From: Phytoactinopolyspora halophila
GTDB taxonomy: Bacteria > Actinomycetota > Actinomycetes > Jiangellales > Jiangellaceae
Length of the DNA: 64,000 bases
Assembly (NCBI RefSeq): GCF_003287285.1
Contig: NZ_QMIG01000011.1
Span: 62,001 to 126,000 of the forward strand
Direction of reading: 5' to 3'
The position numbers and the translations under genes were made by a program. Under the pieces are notes generated by a model. The model ran no database searches, was not told the origin of the DNA, and saw nothing but the letters and a program-made list of their open reading frames with translations. Of the stretch, positions 25,931-35,202 are shown in pieces (positions within the stretch are counted from its first letter, which is position 1; each line of letters begins with the position of its first letter).

Positions 25931-27276
25931 CATCGACCATCCCCCGGCGACTCCGTACTCCACTCGCCGTCACCGCCGCCGCGATGCTCGTCGCGGTTGC
26001 CTGCTCCGCGCCCGGCGCGGATGAGACCGCACCGCCGGAACAGGCCGGCGAGGACGCGGAAGGGCCCGGCGACGGGCAGGAGGACACCCCGACGGGCGAG
26101 GTGCCAGACATTGACGCGGATGCGATCAACGTCGGCGTCCTCGCCCCGACCACCGGCACGGTCGCCGCGAGCGGGCAGGACATGCTCAACGGGTGGAACC
26201 TGTACTGGGACGAGCACGGCAGCAGTGTCGCCGGCCGGGAGATCGAGTCGGTGCACGAAGACACGGCTGGCGACCCCTCGACCGGCTTGAACAAGGCCCA
26301 GCGGCTGGTCGGCGACGTCGGCGTCGACATGCTGGTCGGCCCCCTGCTGGCCAACGTCGGGCTCGCCGTCGCCGAGGAGATGAACCGGCAGCAGATGCCG
26401 GTGTTGCTGCCCATCGTCTCGGCCGACGATCTCACCCAGCGCGAGCAACTCGACTGGGTACTCCGGCCCGCGGGGTGGACGAGCAGCCAGACCACCCACG
26501 TGCTCGGCGAATACGTGGCCGAGCAAGGCTACGAGCGAGCCGTGACGATCTGTAACGACTACGCGTTCGGCCACGAGAGCTGTGGAGGTTTCGCCAACAC
26601 GTTCACCGACGCCGGAGGCGAGGTGGTGGAGCAACTCTGGAACCCGCTGGGCACCCAGGACTTCTCGACGTATATCGCGGAGATCCAGCAGGCGGATCCG
26701 GACGTGGTCTTCTCCGAGCAGGTCGGCGCCGACTCGGTCCGGCTGGTCCAGGCGTGGTCGTCGTTCGGGCTCACCGACGAGATCCCGTTGTTCGGCAACG
26801 ACACGCTGCTCGACCAGTCGCTGCTGCGCAACATGGGTGACGAGGCGATCGGCCTGCAATCGATCGGGAGGTTCACCGAGGGGCGGGAGGCACCCGCCAC
26901 GCAAGAGTTCGTCAACGCTTACCTCGACGCCTACGACGAGCTGCCCTCGTACTATGCGGCGGCCATGTACACGGCCGCACGCTGGGTGGCCGAAGCCGTC
27001 GAAGCCGTCGACGGCGACGTGTCCGACGGCGAGGCCTTCCTCGACGCCGTGCGTGACGTGCAGCTCGACGATTCGCCGATGGGCCCGATGAGCCTCGACG
27101 AGTACGGCAACCCGATCCAGGACGTCGACCTCCGTCGTGTCGAACGCCGGGACGACGGGCGGCTGTGGAACGTGTCCGTCGAGACGTTCGAGAGTGTCGG
27201 CCAGTTCTGGACGTACGACCCGGACGAGTTCCTCGATCAGCCCGTCTACAGCCGCGAGTACCAGGGCATCGAATAG
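25927..27276 (+). CDS. LIV-type ABC transporter substrate-binding lipoprotein
   Basis: 449 residues. Lipoprotein signal with C26 (LVAVAC), then an acidic, glutamate/glycine-rich linker of about 35 residues. The type I binding fold follows: INVGVLAPTTGTVAASGQDMLNGWNL, DTAGDPSTGLNKAQRLVGDVGVDMLVGPL and SYYAAAMYTAARWVAEAVEAV. AAAGGAGTTCGCG precedes the ATG. The ligand is unknown; related receptors bind amides, aromatic acids or amino acids. Placing the receptor between livM and livG is unusual but not rare. It probably delivers the substrate for the divergent M24-dikinase-HMGL set. Confidence 0.9.
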   Translation: MTSTIPRRLRTPLAVTAAAMLVAVACSAPGADETAPPEQAGEDAEGPGDGQEDTPTGEVPDIDADAINVGVLAPTTGTVAASGQDMLNGWNLYWDEHGSSVAGREIESVHEDTAGDPSTGLNKAQRLVGDVGVDMLVGPLLANVGLAVAEEMNRQQMPVLLPIVSADDLTQREQLDWVLRPAGWTSSQTTHVLGEYVAEQGYERAVTICNDYAFGHESCGGFANTFTDAGGEVVEQLWNPLGTQDFSTYIAEIQQADPDVVFSEQVGADSVRLVQAWSSFGLTDEIPLFGNDTLLDQSLLRNMGDEAIGLQSIGRFTEGREAPATQEFVNAYLDAYDELPSYYAAAMYTAARWVAEAVEAVDGDVSDGEAFLDAVRDVQLDDSPMGPMSLDEYGNPIQDVDLRRVERRDDGRLWNVSVETFESVGQFWTYDPDEFLDQPVYSREYQGIE

Positions 27277-27317
27277 GGACATCGACAGGGATCGCGGAAT
27301 CCGGACAGGGGCCATAC

Positions 27318-28064
27318 ATGACGCCGACAGCGCTGCACCTCGACGCGGTGACCGTGCGGTTCGCCGCTCTCACGGCCGTCGACCGGGTGTCGATGACGGT
27401 GCGCCGAGGTGAACGGTGGGCCGTGATCGGACCCAACGGTGCCGGAAAGACCACCCTGTTTCGCACCATCTCCGGCGAGGTCCTCCCTTCCAGCGGCCGA
27501 ATCACCCTGCTGGATCATGACGTGACCCGCAAACCCGCGTACCGGCGGGCACACCGCGGGCTCGGGCGCACGTACCAGATCACCAACCTGTTCTCCGAGC
27601 TGAGTGTCGTGGAGAACGTCGCCATCGCCGCCCTCGGCCGGACCCGATCACGTTTCCGCTCGTGGTGGCCGCTCCGGATGGAACGAGACGTCAGCCGGCG
27701 CGCACGCGAGGCGCTCGAACAGGTCCACCTGGCGCACCGGCACGACACCCCGGTCGCCGAACTCTCGCACGGCGAGCAGCGGCATCTCGAGATCGCCGTG
27801 GCCCTCGCCGCGGATCCGGCCGTGCTGCTGCTCGACGAGCCCGCCGCCGGTCTCTCGTCGTCGGAACGCATGCTCATGCGACGCCTGATCACCGAGCTGC
27901 CGCGCGAGCTCACCGTCGTGTTGATCGAACACGACATGAACCTCGCCCTCGAACTCGTCGAGCACGTGGTGTGCATGGACAACGGCGAAACCATCGCCAC
28001 CGGCTCGCCCGATGAGATCCGGGCGAACGAACGAGTCCAGGCCGTCTACCTCAAGAGTGACTGA
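27318..28064 (+). CDS. livG: LIV-type ABC transporter ATP-binding protein (LivG family)
   Basis: 248 residues. Walker A GPNGAGKTT at about 38-46, Q-loop YQITNLFSELSVVENV, signature ELSHGEQRHLEIAVAL, Walker B AVLLLDEPAAGLSSSE and switch histidine in LIEHDMNLALEL. The LSHGEQ signature is typical of LivG. ATG 27318 is 41 bases after the receptor gene. It ends in a 1-base overlap with livF. Confidence 0.92.
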   Translation: MTPTALHLDAVTVRFAALTAVDRVSMTVRRGERWAVIGPNGAGKTTLFRTISGEVLPSSGRITLLDHDVTRKPAYRRAHRGLGRTYQITNLFSELSVVENVAIAALGRTRSRFRSWWPLRMERDVSRRAREALEQVHLAHRHDTPVAELSHGEQRHLEIAVALAADPAVLLLDEPAAGLSSSERMLMRRLITELPRELTVVLIEHDMNLALELVEHVVCMDNGETIATGSPDEIRANERVQAVYLKSD

Positions 28065-28765
28065 TGCTGTCGATCGAGAATCTACGCTGCGCGTACGGGA
28101 CCGCCGAGATCTTACGTGGGATCGACATGGACGTACACGTAGGTGAGGTGGTGGCCCTCCTCGGCCGGAACGGCATGGGCAAGACCAGCCTGGTCCGGTC
28201 CGTGGCCGGCACGCGCCCGCCGGTCGTCTCGGGCGGGACGATCAGGTGGGCCGGTACCGATACGACACACGCGCCCAGCCACGAGCGCGCTCGCCTCGGC
28301 ATGGGGCTCGTTCCGCAAGGACGGCACGTCTTCTCCAGTCTCACCGTGCACGAGAATCTGACCGTCGCGGCGCGGCGCCGCCAGAACGGGTGGGATCTGG
28401 ACGAGGTGTACGCGTTCTTCCCGCGGCTCCAGGAGCGTTCCAGGTCGCGCGGGCGGAACCTCTCCGGAGGGGAGCAGCAGATGCTCGCCATCGGCCGCGC
28501 CCTGATGACGAACCCCCAGCTGTTGCTGATGGACGAACCGTCCGAAGGTCTCGCACCCGCCGTCATCGCGCAGATCCGGGAACGCATCCAGCAGCTCAAG
28601 GGTAGCGACATCGCCGTCTTGCTGGTCGAGCAGAATCTCGGCCTCGCGCTCAGCGTCGCAGATCGCGTCTACATCCTCGGTGACGAGGGCCGGGTCGCGT
28701 GGCACGGTCAGGCGAGCGAGCTCGAAGCCGACGACGACGCGCAGCAACGCCTCCTCGCCGTCTAG
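28064..28765 (+). CDS. livF: LIV-type ABC transporter ATP-binding protein (LivF family)
   Basis: 233 residues. Walker A GRNGMGKTS, signature NLSGGEQQMLAIGRALM, Walker B LLLMDEPSEGLAPAVI and switch region LLVEQNLGLALSVADRVYIL, all in LivF form. It completes the five-gene importer operon (24000-28765). The operon meets a convergent dehydrogenase gene 28 bases later, without an evident hairpin. Confidence 0.93.
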   Translation: MLSIENLRCAYGTAEILRGIDMDVHVGEVVALLGRNGMGKTSLVRSVAGTRPPVVSGGTIRWAGTDTTHAPSHERARLGMGLVPQGRHVFSSLTVHENLTVAARRRQNGWDLDEVYAFFPRLQERSRSRGRNLSGGEQQMLAIGRALMTNPQLLLMDEPSEGLAPAVIAQIRERIQQLKGSDIAVLLVEQNLGLALSVADRVYILGDEGRVAWHGQASELEADDDAQQRLLAV

Positions 28766-28793
28766 TATGGCGAGCCCTCGTCGATGATGGCGC

Positions 28794-29684
28794 TCACACC
28801 GTCTCGTCGCCCGCCATCCCTTGCTCCAGTACCGCACAGACCGCCGCGGCGTCGTCGGTGCCATGCCCCTGGGCGTGCGCGGCCAGGTAGTACGGCAACA
28901 CGCCCGTTAGCAGCGGTGTCGGCGCGCCAACCTGCCCTGCGAAATCGCGGATGGTGTCGATGTCCTTCAGGAACATCTGCACGGATGCGGTGGGCTCGTC
29001 GTAACTGCCGGCAGCCATGATCGGCCACCGTGCCTCGAATATCGTCGACGTTCCCGCCCCCGAGCGCACCACGTCGTACACGGTCTCCGGATCCAGGCCA
29101 GCCCGCCGGGCCAGCACGAAAGCTTCGGCCGTCGCGACGTTGTGGATCGATACGAGCAGGTTGGCCACGAACTTCATCCGGGAGCCCGTCCCGAACGTGC
29201 CGACGTGGTGCGTGACGCGAGCGATCCCGTCAAACACCGGCTGGCACTCCCGGATCGCGAGCTCGTCGCCACTGGCGTACACGGCCAGGTCACGCACTCG
29301 GGCCTGACGGCCGGTTCCGCTAAACGGGCAGTCCAGCATGGTCGCGCCGGCCGCCTCGATACGCTCGCGTGCCCGTTCCTTCGCCGCGAGCGGGAGGGTG
29401 CTCGTCTCCACGACCACGAGCCCGCGCCGGCATCCCGCGGGCAACGCATCGTCCGCGGTGACCTCCTCAAGGGCCCGCGTGCTGGGCAACGAGGTGATCA
29501 CCACGTCACTGGCGCGAGCGACATCGCCTGCCGCCGCGACTGCCCGGGAGCCCTCCGCCGCAAGCGCCGTCGACCGCTCCACGGCGACGTCGTGCACGAC
29601 GACGTCGAACCCGGCGTCCAGCAGGTTCGACGCCATCGCCGTCCCCATGATCCCGACACCGACGACTCCCACTGTCCGCACCAT
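28794..29684 (-). CDS. NAD(P)-dependent 3-hydroxyisobutyrate/2-hydroxy-3-oxopropionate-type dehydrogenase
   Basis: 296 residues of the beta-hydroxyacid dehydrogenase family. The N-terminal nucleotide-binding motif is VVGVGIMGTAMASNLLDAG at about 7-25. The substrate-site stretch is DCPFSGTGRQARVRDLAVYASG, and the catalytic lysine is in GSRMKFVANLLVSIHNVATAEA. A GGAGG site precedes ATG 29684. It is the last gene of a minus-strand run (Gfo/Idh, ThDP enzyme, molybdo-hydroxylase, alcohol dehydrogenase) and may reduce or oxidise a hydroxyacid product of that pathway. Confidence 0.9.
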   Translation of the reverse strand: MVRTVGVVGVGIMGTAMASNLLDAGFDVVVHDVAVERSTALAAEGSRAVAAAGDVARASDVVITSLPSTRALEEVTADDALPAGCRRGLVVVETSTLPLAAKERARERIEAAGATMLDCPFSGTGRQARVRDLAVYASGDELAIRECQPVFDGIARVTHHVGTFGTGSRMKFVANLLVSIHNVATAEAFVLARRAGLDPETVYDVVRSGAGTSTIFEARWPIMAAGSYDEPTASVQMFLKDIDTIRDFAGQVGAPTPLLTGVLPYYLAAHAQGHGTDDAAAVCAVLEQGMAGDETV

Positions 29685-29718
29685 GGATGCCTCCTCTCCC
29701 GTCGTCGATCACACCGGA

Positions 29719-30720
29719 TCAGCCGGGCAACGTCATCGTGACCTTCAGCGTCGAGCTGTCCCGCGCCGCGGCCACGGCTGCCGCGGCATCGTCGAGCGGA
29801 AAGTCAGCCGACCAGAGGTCGCGCAGGTGCAGCCGGCCGGATGTGGCCAGCTGGATCGCTCGCGTATAGTCGCGTGGCCGCGCGGCGCGCGCGTTCACCA
29901 CGTCGAGTTCCTTGTAGTAGAGCTGGTAGAGCGGAAGTTCGGCCGGACCGGACGGTGCGGTCCCGAACGCGAGCACCGTTGCACCCATGGCGGCAAGCTC
30001 GATCGACCGCGCCAGCGTCGAAGCGCTGCCGGCGGTTTCCACGACCAGATCCGCTCCCGCTCCACCGGTGACCTCGTCCAGGACATCGCCGGCGTCCCCG
30101 GGCGACGCCGTCGCGATCGCGCCCCATCGCTCGGCGAGTTCTCGCTTCCACGCCGAACGGGTCACGGCGACGATCCGGTCCACTCCCCGCTCGCGCAGCA
30201 GCTGCAGGTGCAGCAGGCCGCTCACACCCAGGCCGACAACCGCAGCCGTCTGGCCCGGAAAGACGTCGGCCACGCGGGTCTGCGCGTGGACACACGTGCC
30301 GAGGACCTGCAACAGGCTCGCGTCTCCGGTGGACAGCTCGTCGGGGATCGGATGCAGCTGGAACTCGTCGACCGCCACCCGTTCGCCGAAGCCGCCGTCG
30401 ACGTCGCGTCCCATGAGCGCACCGTGCGGACACAGATGGGGGCGGTCCGCACGGCACAGCCGGCAGTGACCGCACGCGATACCCGGATCGATGAGCACGC
30501 GCTGGCCCTCGTCGACGCGGCGGGCCGGGCCGGGACGTACCACCCGCCCGACGATCTCGTGCCCCAGTATCCGCGGCGTGTCGACGGGAATGGAACCGGC
30601 GAGAATCTTCACGTCGGTTCCGCACAAGCCCATCGTCGCCGGCGCGACCACCGCGCGCCCGTCGGACGCCGGCTCGGGTACGTCGGACACTGTCAACTGG
30701 TCGACTCCCGTGACGAGCAC
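29719..30720 (-). CDS. Zinc-dependent medium-chain alcohol dehydrogenase
   Basis: 333 residues from GTG 30720. The catalytic zinc site is seen at GLCGTDVKI and GHEIVGRV. The structural zinc cysteines are in DPGIACGHCRLCRADRPHLC, and the cofactor motif is VVGLGVSGLLHLQLL. It belongs to the sorbitol/threonine/galactitol-dehydrogenase branch. The canonical start is doubtful: the only strong ribosome site (GGAGG, 30743-30739) lies 18 bases from the GTG but 9 bases from an in-frame ATA at 30729, which would give the family-typical N-terminus MRAVLVTG. It is downstream of the molybdo-hydroxylase in the same direction. Confidence 0.9.
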   Translation of the reverse strand: MLVTGVDQLTVSDVPEPASDGRAVVAPATMGLCGTDVKILAGSIPVDTPRILGHEIVGRVVRPGPARRVDEGQRVLIDPGIACGHCRLCRADRPHLCPHGALMGRDVDGGFGERVAVDEFQLHPIPDELSTGDASLLQVLGTCVHAQTRVADVFPGQTAAVVGLGVSGLLHLQLLRERGVDRIVAVTRSAWKRELAERWGAIATASPGDAGDVLDEVTGGAGADLVVETAGSASTLARSIELAAMGATVLAFGTAPSGPAELPLYQLYYKELDVVNARAARPRDYTRAIQLATSGRLHLRDLWSADFPLDDAAAAVAAARDSSTLKVTMTLPG

Positions 30721-30793
30721 CGCTCTTATCGCCTGTCACCTCCTCCACACACCCGCGGGTATTCGTCGACTGCCACCCGTTCACCGGAGCCGC

Positions 30794-33502
30794 CTACACC
30801 AGGACCCGCGCCATCTCGGTCTCGTCCATGTCTTCCAACCGCTTGCGCAGCCCGTCCGCCGTCAGCGGCAGCGCGCGCAGGCGGATACCGATGGCATCGT
30901 CGACGGCATTGGCCACCGCCGCGGGCACCGGAGGCGTGGCCACCTCCCCCACGCCCAACGGCGGATGCTCCGGGCGATCCACGAGCGTGACGTCCACCCG
31001 TGGCACGTCCGGAAAGCGCAAGCTGCGATACCCGGTCCAGTCCTGCTCTTGCACGCCATCCTCGGTCAGCCGCAACTGCTCGTACAGCGTGCGGCTCAGC
31101 CCCTGCAACGCACCGCCCTGCAACTGATTGCGCACACCGTCCGGGTTGACGATGGCACCCGCATCGCAGACCACGACGAGCCGCACGACGCGAAACTCCC
31201 CGGACTCCGCGTCAACCTCCACCTCGGCCACTTCCGCGGCATAGCCCTTGGTGTCCTTGTACCGGGCGAACGCCATCCCGAGGCCGCGCCCGCTGGGACC
31301 GACCCGGGGCTGCCAGCCGGCGCGTTCGGCGGCTACCTCGACAACTCTCGTGGCCCGGCCGTCGCGCAGGTGCCGCAGCCGGAACTCGACCGGATCCACG
31401 CCCGCCAGCTCGGCCAGCTCATCCACGAACGACTCGATGGCGAAGACGTTGAAGAACGCGCCCAACGAGCGCAACGGACCCGTCCGCAGTGAACCGCGGA
31501 CCTCCGCTGCCGCGACGTCCAGGGCGGGTATGTCGTACAGCGGTACCGCGTTGCGCAAGCCGGGCTCGCCCAGGCCGACCCACGGCCGTTCGGCGGCACG
31601 CGCCCCCAGCCACGCGGCCATCAGCCGATCGCCGTCACCGTTCGGACGCGTGCTGTGCGAGTCCGTGATCACGCGATACCGCCACGCCCGGAGCGTGCCG
31701 TCGGCACCGAGCCCCGCGTGCATATCCGCGACCATTCCCGGCCCGTGAGGTTCCCAGGCGAACTCGTCGGCAAGCGAGAACTGGAAGCGTACCGGTGATC
31801 CCGGCACCGCACGCGCGGCGAGCGCCGCGAAGACGGCGGCGTCGTCGGCCCCGTTCATGCCGTAACACCCGGGCCCGTCGACATGCTCGACGACGATCCG
31901 TCCTTCCGCATGTCCGAGCAGCGCGGCCAGCTCGCGCCGCAAGGGATACACTCCCTGGCTGTGCGTCCAGACGCGAAGGACGCCGCCGTCGTGCACCGCC
32001 ACCGCGGCCGAGGGCGCCATCGGACCGTGTGCCTGGTAGGGCTTGGAGTACGACGCCGCATATCCGGGCAGCGTCTCCAGCACGTCCGTCACGTCCTGAT
32101 CCTGGTGCCAGACCCGCTCCCGCGCCGGGAGGTCTCGCAACATCCGCTCGGTGTCGCGCTCGCCGATCGTGGTGGTGCGCTTCCAGCGCGCGTCCAGCGC
32201 GAGCCGGTTCTGGGCGCGGATCGCCTGCTCTTCGCGTTCGGCGACGACGACGGCGAACCGGCCGTCCGGCACGATCTGCCGCACCCCGGGAACCTGCCAG
32301 CCACTGGCGAGATCGAGCTCGTCCAGCGTGGCGTCGTACGACGGCGGCAGCACGACCCGCGCGTGCAGCATCCCGTCCATCGTGAGGTCGTGCACGTACC
32401 CGGGCGCGCCCGTCAGCTTTGCCCGCAAGTCCTCCCGCGGCAGCGGCTCGCCGAGTGGTGGCGCGTCCCAGCGGGGCACATCGGTGTCCTCGATTGTTTC
32501 GGTGATCGGACGATCCGCGACGAGCTCTCCCAGCGAGATCCGCTCTCCGCTGGAACGGTCCACCGCCGTGCCGGTGTCCAGCTCGATCCGATCGGCCGCA
32601 CATCCCAAGGACGCGGCAGCGCGCCGGAGCAGCACGCGGCGCAACGCCACCGCCGCCATCGCCAGCGAGATCCCGCCGTGCTCGATCGAGAAGCTGCCCG
32701 AGGTCTGCCCCTGGTCCGGTGACCGGCCCGTCATCGTCGGCTCCACCCTCACCCGTTCCCGGGGGATCGCCAGCTGGCTGGCCACGATCTGGGCGAACGC
32801 GGTACGCAGGCCCTGCCCGAGCTCGACCTTGCCCGGATAGATCGCCACCTCGCCGCTGGGGTGCAGCCCGATCCATCGCGCGATGCGTGGCTCGTCCACC
32901 ACAGCCCGGGGTGTCGGACACCCGCCTGCGGCCTCCGCACCCTGGCCTGCTTGCGTGGAGGTCGCCGCGGAGCTGGTGCCGTCGTGGCCGGCCACATCCG
33001 CGCCACCGAGATCACCGTCCAGATCACGCACCTCGAATCCCGCGGCTCGGTGCGCCGCCCGCAGCATCCGCACGTGCGTGCCGCAGCGGCACAGGTGCTC
33101 ATCGAGAACCGCACACAACGTGCCGGTGTCCGGCACCGGGCCCTGCTCGAGCCGCGCCGCGACACTCATGATCATCCCGTTGACGCAGTACCCGCACTGG
33201 CCCGCCTGCTCGTCCAGGAAGGCGCGCTGGACCGGGTGGGGATTCTCCGGCCCGCCGAGACCTTCGGGGGTGGTGATCTGGCTGCCGTCCACCTCGGACA
33301 CCGGGGTGATACACGACTGGAGCGATACCCCGTCGACGATCACCCGGCAGGCGCCACACTCGCCGATGGAGCACCCGGTGCGCACGCCGGTGCACCCGAG
33401 GTCATTGCGCAGCACGTACATCAGCGGCGTGGTGTCCGGCACGCTCACCGGTTGCTGCCGGCCGTTCACCCACAGCGTGAACACGGGTCGTTCGTCTGCC
33501 AT
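30794..33502 (-). CDS. Fused [2Fe-2S]/molybdopterin hydroxylase (xanthine dehydrogenase family)
   Basis: 902 residues. The N-terminal ferredoxin-type domain carries cluster cysteines C44, C49, C52, C64 and the second cluster C103, C106, C138, C140. A linker of about 35 residues rich in A, G and T (165-200) joins it to the molybdopterin-binding domains, which end with the catalytic glutamate E853 in GVGEVATPP. This is the subunit set of two-component hydroxylases such as isoquinoline 1-oxidoreductase or nicotinate dehydrogenase, here in one chain, with no FAD subunit gene nearby. The partner electron acceptor is therefore unknown. It likely hydroxylates an N-heterocycle or aldehyde. The ATG overlaps the ThDP-enzyme stop. 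Confidence 0.88.
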   Translation of the reverse strand: MADERPVFTLWVNGRQQPVSVPDTTPLMYVLRNDLGCTGVRTGCSIGECGACRVIVDGVSLQSCITPVSEVDGSQITTPEGLGGPENPHPVQRAFLDEQAGQCGYCVNGMIMSVAARLEQGPVPDTGTLCAVLDEHLCRCGTHVRMLRAAHRAAGFEVRDLDGDLGGADVAGHDGTSSAATSTQAGQGAEAAGGCPTPRAVVDEPRIARWIGLHPSGEVAIYPGKVELGQGLRTAFAQIVASQLAIPRERVRVEPTMTGRSPDQGQTSGSFSIEHGGISLAMAAVALRRVLLRRAAASLGCAADRIELDTGTAVDRSSGERISLGELVADRPITETIEDTDVPRWDAPPLGEPLPREDLRAKLTGAPGYVHDLTMDGMLHARVVLPPSYDATLDELDLASGWQVPGVRQIVPDGRFAVVVAEREEQAIRAQNRLALDARWKRTTTIGERDTERMLRDLPARERVWHQDQDVTDVLETLPGYAASYSKPYQAHGPMAPSAAVAVHDGGVLRVWTHSQGVYPLRRELAALLGHAEGRIVVEHVDGPGCYGMNGADDAAVFAALAARAVPGSPVRFQFSLADEFAWEPHGPGMVADMHAGLGADGTLRAWRYRVITDSHSTRPNGDGDRLMAAWLGARAAERPWVGLGEPGLRNAVPLYDIPALDVAAAEVRGSLRTGPLRSLGAFFNVFAIESFVDELAELAGVDPVEFRLRHLRDGRATRVVEVAAERAGWQPRVGPSGRGLGMAFARYKDTKGYAAEVAEVEVDAESGEFRVVRLVVVCDAGAIVNPDGVRNQLQGGALQGLSRTLYEQLRLTEDGVQEQDWTGYRSLRFPDVPRVDVTLVDRPEHPPLGVGEVATPPVPAAVANAVDDAIGIRLRALPLTADGLRKRLEDMDETEMARVLV

Positions 33503-35202
33503 CAGCGTTCCTCGCCAGTTTCCCCGATCCGGGCGTCACCACTGCCTTCGATCCACGTCGGCGGATGCACCGAGAGGTCTACCCGCACGTCGATCAACGA
33601 CGGCCCGTCCAGCGCCAGCGCCTCCCGCACGGCCTGCCGGGCGCCGGCGTCGTCGGCGACCGTCCACCCCGGTACGCCCTGAGCCCGGGCGATCTCGGCG
33701 AAGCCGGTGTCCCGGAAGTCCGTACCGATCACCCGCCCGCCGAATCTCCGGTGCTGGTGGCTCTGCTGGGACGCGAACCGCGCGTCGTTGTACACGATGA
33801 CGGTCACCCTGGACCCGCGGCGGGCAGCCGTTTCGAGCTCGCCCAGGCACATCGCCAGACAACCGTCACCGACGATGGCCACCCCGCGCCGCTCCGGGTC
33901 ACCTTCCACGGCGCCGAGCACTGCCGGGTACGAATACCCCATCGCGCCGAATCCCGCGGACCGGATGTAACTCCGTGGCGCCAGGACCCGCAGCTTCTTC
34001 CCGAAGAACGAGTGCATGCCCGAATCGACGGAGATGAACGCGTCGCGCGGTAATGCCGTCTCAAGCTCATCGATCACCGTCCAGGGGTCGGCCCGTTCGA
34101 GCTCTCCCTGGCCGGGCTGGCGGCACGCGCGGCGTTCCTCCTCCAGCTGCGCGCGCAGCTCGTGCCAGTCGCCGGCCCGGTGGTGATCACGTTCCCGGAG
34201 CTCCGTGTCGAGCGCCACCACGAACTCGCCGGCATCGGCGACGACGTGGTGCTGTGCCGGGATTCCCTTGTAGCCGGACTCCGGGCCGACATCGACCCGG
34301 ATGACCGTCGACGTGTCCGGCCAGGCGGACCACTCGAACGTCGACACGTCGCTGAGTGGCGCACCGACGACGAGGATGACGTCGGCGTTCGCGAGCGCCT
34401 TCTGCGCCACCGCGTCACCTGCCTGGCGCGCCACCACACCCAACGCGTGCGCGTGGTCTTCCGGGATGCTTCCCCGGCCGCCATCCGTGGTGACCACGGG
34501 AAGGTCGTGGTTGGTCGCCAGGCTCGCCAGCGACTCGTGCGCGCCCGCCCAGTGCGTCCCGCCGCCGGCGACGATGATCGGCCGCTCCGCAGTGATGATG
34601 TGCTGCGCGGCAGCGCGCACCTCGGCGGGATGGGCGGCGATCCGGGCCGCGGGAACCGTATCCGTCACGGGAGTTGCCGAAGCCCGCATGGATTGCTGTT
34701 TCAGGACGTTCTTCGGCAGGTCGAGCAGCACGGGTCCCGGCCGGCCCGATGCGGCCGTCCACATCGCGCGTGTCACGGCGTGGGACGCGTCCGCTGCCTC
34801 GCGGAGCTGCATCGTGGCCTTGGTGATCGGCCGGTACAGCTCCAGAACGTCCACCACGTGGTACCCCTCGCGCAGCTCCAGATCTGTTGCGGGCAACATC
34901 TCGTTGCCGGTCAGCACCAGCAACGGCACGCTGTCCTTCCACGCGGTACCCACCCCGTACATCTGCCGCAGCGCGCCCGGCCCCACGTGGGCCAGGGTCA
35001 CGCCGAGCCGCGACGTCGCGCGTGCGTAGCCGTCCGCCATGTGCGCGGCGGCCTCTTCCTCGCGTGCGCTGACGAACTCCATGCGAGGATCGCGGGCGAT
35101 CGCGTCGGCGAGGTCGAGGGTGGAGGTGCCCACGACACCGAACACCGTGCGGACGCCGGCTGCTGCCAGGGTCGCGACGATCTCGTCGGCTGCCGTGCTC
35201 AT
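33502..35202 (-). CDS. Thiamine-diphosphate-dependent enzyme (acetolactate-synthase/decarboxylase type), first copy
   Basis: 566 residues. The N-terminal Pyr domain carries the activating glutamate E49 (SAREEEAAAHMADGYAR). The central domain has VILVVGAPLSDVSTFEW. The C-terminal PP domain has the ThDP metal motif VAIVGDGCLAMCLGELETAA followed by YNDARF. It resembles oxalyl-CoA- or benzoylformate-decarboxylase-like members rather than true acetolactate synthase, but the reaction cannot be fixed. Start and stop are each coupled by short overlaps to the Gfo/Idh and molybdo-hydroxylase genes. A second copy is at 52922-54634. Confidence 0.9.
   Translation of the reverse strand: MSTAADEIVATLAAAGVRTVFGVVGTSTLDLADAIARDPRMEFVSAREEEAAAHMADGYARATSRLGVTLAHVGPGALRQMYGVGTAWKDSVPLLVLTGNEMLPATDLELREGYHVVDVLELYRPITKATMQLREAADASHAVTRAMWTAASGRPGPVLLDLPKNVLKQQSMRASATPVTDTVPAARIAAHPAEVRAAAQHIITAERPIIVAGGGTHWAGAHESLASLATNHDLPVVTTDGGRGSIPEDHAHALGVVARQAGDAVAQKALANADVILVVGAPLSDVSTFEWSAWPDTSTVIRVDVGPESGYKGIPAQHHVVADAGEFVVALDTELRERDHHRAGDWHELRAQLEEERRACRQPGQGELERADPWTVIDELETALPRDAFISVDSGMHSFFGKKLRVLAPRSYIRSAGFGAMGYSYPAVLGAVEGDPERRGVAIVGDGCLAMCLGELETAARRGSRVTVIVYNDARFASQQSHQHRRFGGRVIGTDFRDTGFAEIARAQGVPGWTVADDAGARQAVREALALDGPSLIDVRVDLSVHPPTWIEGSGDARIGETGEER

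Noticed and set aside
24000-28765. Calling the LIV operon a branched-chain amino-acid importer
   Set aside because: The family also carries amides, aromatic acids and dicarboxylates; the neighbours are degradative enzymes, so the ligand is left open.
33502-35202. Assignment of the ThDP enzyme as acetolactate synthase IlvB
   Set aside because: No regulatory subunit gene or branched-chain synthesis genes are nearby, and the context is catabolic; only the superfamily is supported.
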